6,184 nucleotides of DNA, from contig JAGHRU010000055.1 of assembly GCA_018066225.1 (NCBI GenBank), positions 1 to 6,184 on the forward strand, given 5' to 3'. Made by a program: the position numbers and the translations under genes. Shown here piece by piece: positions 5,632-6,184 of this stretch. Numbering within the stretch: position 1 is the first letter of the stretch; the number at the start of each line of letters is the position of its first letter. The notes beneath the pieces are model-generated. The model did no database searches and had not been told where the DNA came from. It saw nothing but the letters and a program-made list of their open reading frames with translations. This DNA is from Candidatus Equimonas enterica. Its GTDB lineage: Bacteria > Bacteroidota > Bacteroidia > Bacteroidales > Bacteroidaceae.

Positions 5632-6184
5632 ATGTATATCATCTTATTCAACGCTATCGCCGTTATCGCCGGCTGTGCCATCGGTGCTTTCTTCCGCCGT
5701 GGCATTTCAGAGAAGTACAAGACCGTGCTCAACATGGCTATGGGTCTTTGCGCCTTCCTCATCGGTATTCAAATCACGCTCGACAACATGAAGGACTCCC
5801 ACTTCCCCGTCCTCTTCATGTTTTGCATCGTCATCGGTGCGCTCATTGGTAATGTTCTCAAACTCGACCAGCGTATGGACAACGCCGTACAGCGCATCGC
5901 CAAGGGCAGCAACTTGGCCGAAGGCATCACCACGGGCATCCTGCTCTGCTGCGTCGGCACACTCTCGATGATGGGTCCCGTGCTCTTGGCCGTACACAAC
6001 GACCCGTCGTACCTGATAACTGCCGCTTCGCTCAACTTCATCACGATGATTGTCCTCGCTGCTTCCTACGGTTTCTGGACGTGCATCACGGCAGTGGCCG
6101 TCTTCCTCTGGCAAGGTGCGTTCTACTGGGTGGCAACCCTCTCGCAAGAACTCATCCCCGACGAACTCATCACGGAGATATCCA
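5632..6184 (+). CDS. DUF554 family membrane protein, 5' part
   Basis: The frame from ATG 5632 stays open for 184 codons to the window edge. The product is strongly hydrophobic, with likely membrane helices near residues 2-21, 33-50, 58-75, 98-120, 128-146 and 148-168. DUF554 (YdfK/YqgA-like) hallmarks are present: an N-terminal Asn-containing helix with glycines (FNAIAVIAGCAIGAFF), MGLCAFLIGIQ (37-47), IVIGALIGNVLKLD (66-79), AEGITTGILLCCVGTLSMMG (96-115) and the late FLWQGAFY (158-165). The family comprises inner-membrane proteins of unknown function and is usually about 220-240 residues, so a few dozen residues are missing beyond the window. A 90-base gap separates it from the helicase gene, so it may have its own promoter, although none is clear. 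Confidence 0.88.
   Translation, partial: MYIILFNAIAVIAGCAIGAFFRRGISEKYKTVLNMAMGLCAFLIGIQITLDNMKDSHFPVLFMFCIVIGALIGNVLKLDQRMDNAVQRIAKGSNLAEGITTGILLCCVGTLSMMGPVLLAVHNDPSYLITAASLNFITMIVLAASYGFWTCITAVAVFLWQGAFYWVATLSQELIPDELITEIS

Noticed and set aside
5707..6147. Long open frame on the minus strand opposite the DUF554 gene
   Set aside because: The charged, His/Glu-rich translation is typical of the complement of a membrane protein gene, and the plus-strand DUF554 match is clear.

Overview
This is an ordinary chromosomal stretch from a member of the Bacteroidota, most likely order Bacteroidales (Prevotellaceae-like). The assignment rests on a Bacteroidota-type DUF3822 protein directly before rsmD, the Bacteroidota character of LpxK and the purine nucleoside phosphorylase, the lack of clear Shine-Dalgarno sequences before the starts, and C-ending codon use pointing to a fairly G+C-rich genome. 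This placement comes from protein resemblance, not from a search.

Layout: everything recognisable is on the + strand and tightly packed. In order: the 3' end of an exonuclease III gene (to 476); lpxK (464-1465); a purine nucleoside phosphorylase gene (1437-2276) split by an in-frame TAA at 1704-1706; a small VanZ-like membrane protein (2273-2647); a 60-base gap preceded by a perfect 7-bp inverted repeat; a DUF3822 protein (2708-3499); rsmD (3496-4052), broken by what looks like a one-base deletion near 3684; an SF1B RecD/Dda-like helicase (4036-5541); a 90-base gap; and the start of a DUF554 membrane protein (5632 to the window end). There is no gene-free stretch over 300 bases. I saw no RNA gene, mobile element or CRISPR array.

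How the genes fit together: the functions are mixed housekeeping. They cover DNA repair (exonuclease III, helicase), lipid A phosphorylation (LpxK), purine salvage (PNP), rRNA modification (RsmD) and uncharacterised membrane or family proteins. Starts and stops overlap at five junctions (464-476, 1437-1465, 2273-2276, 3496-3499, 4036-4052), which suggests co-transcription and probable translational coupling inside two blocks, 1-2647 and 2708-5541.

The main point of interest is not a new system but two clean single-nucleotide lesions about 2 kb apart. One puts TAA in place of a tyrosine codon in the 'HYYEGY' active-site motif of PNP. The other shifts frame in rsmD just after the SAM-binding loop. 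Both genes are otherwise intact and well conserved, so either the sequence has errors here or two non-essential genes have very recently decayed. I found no evidence for a previously undescribed system.
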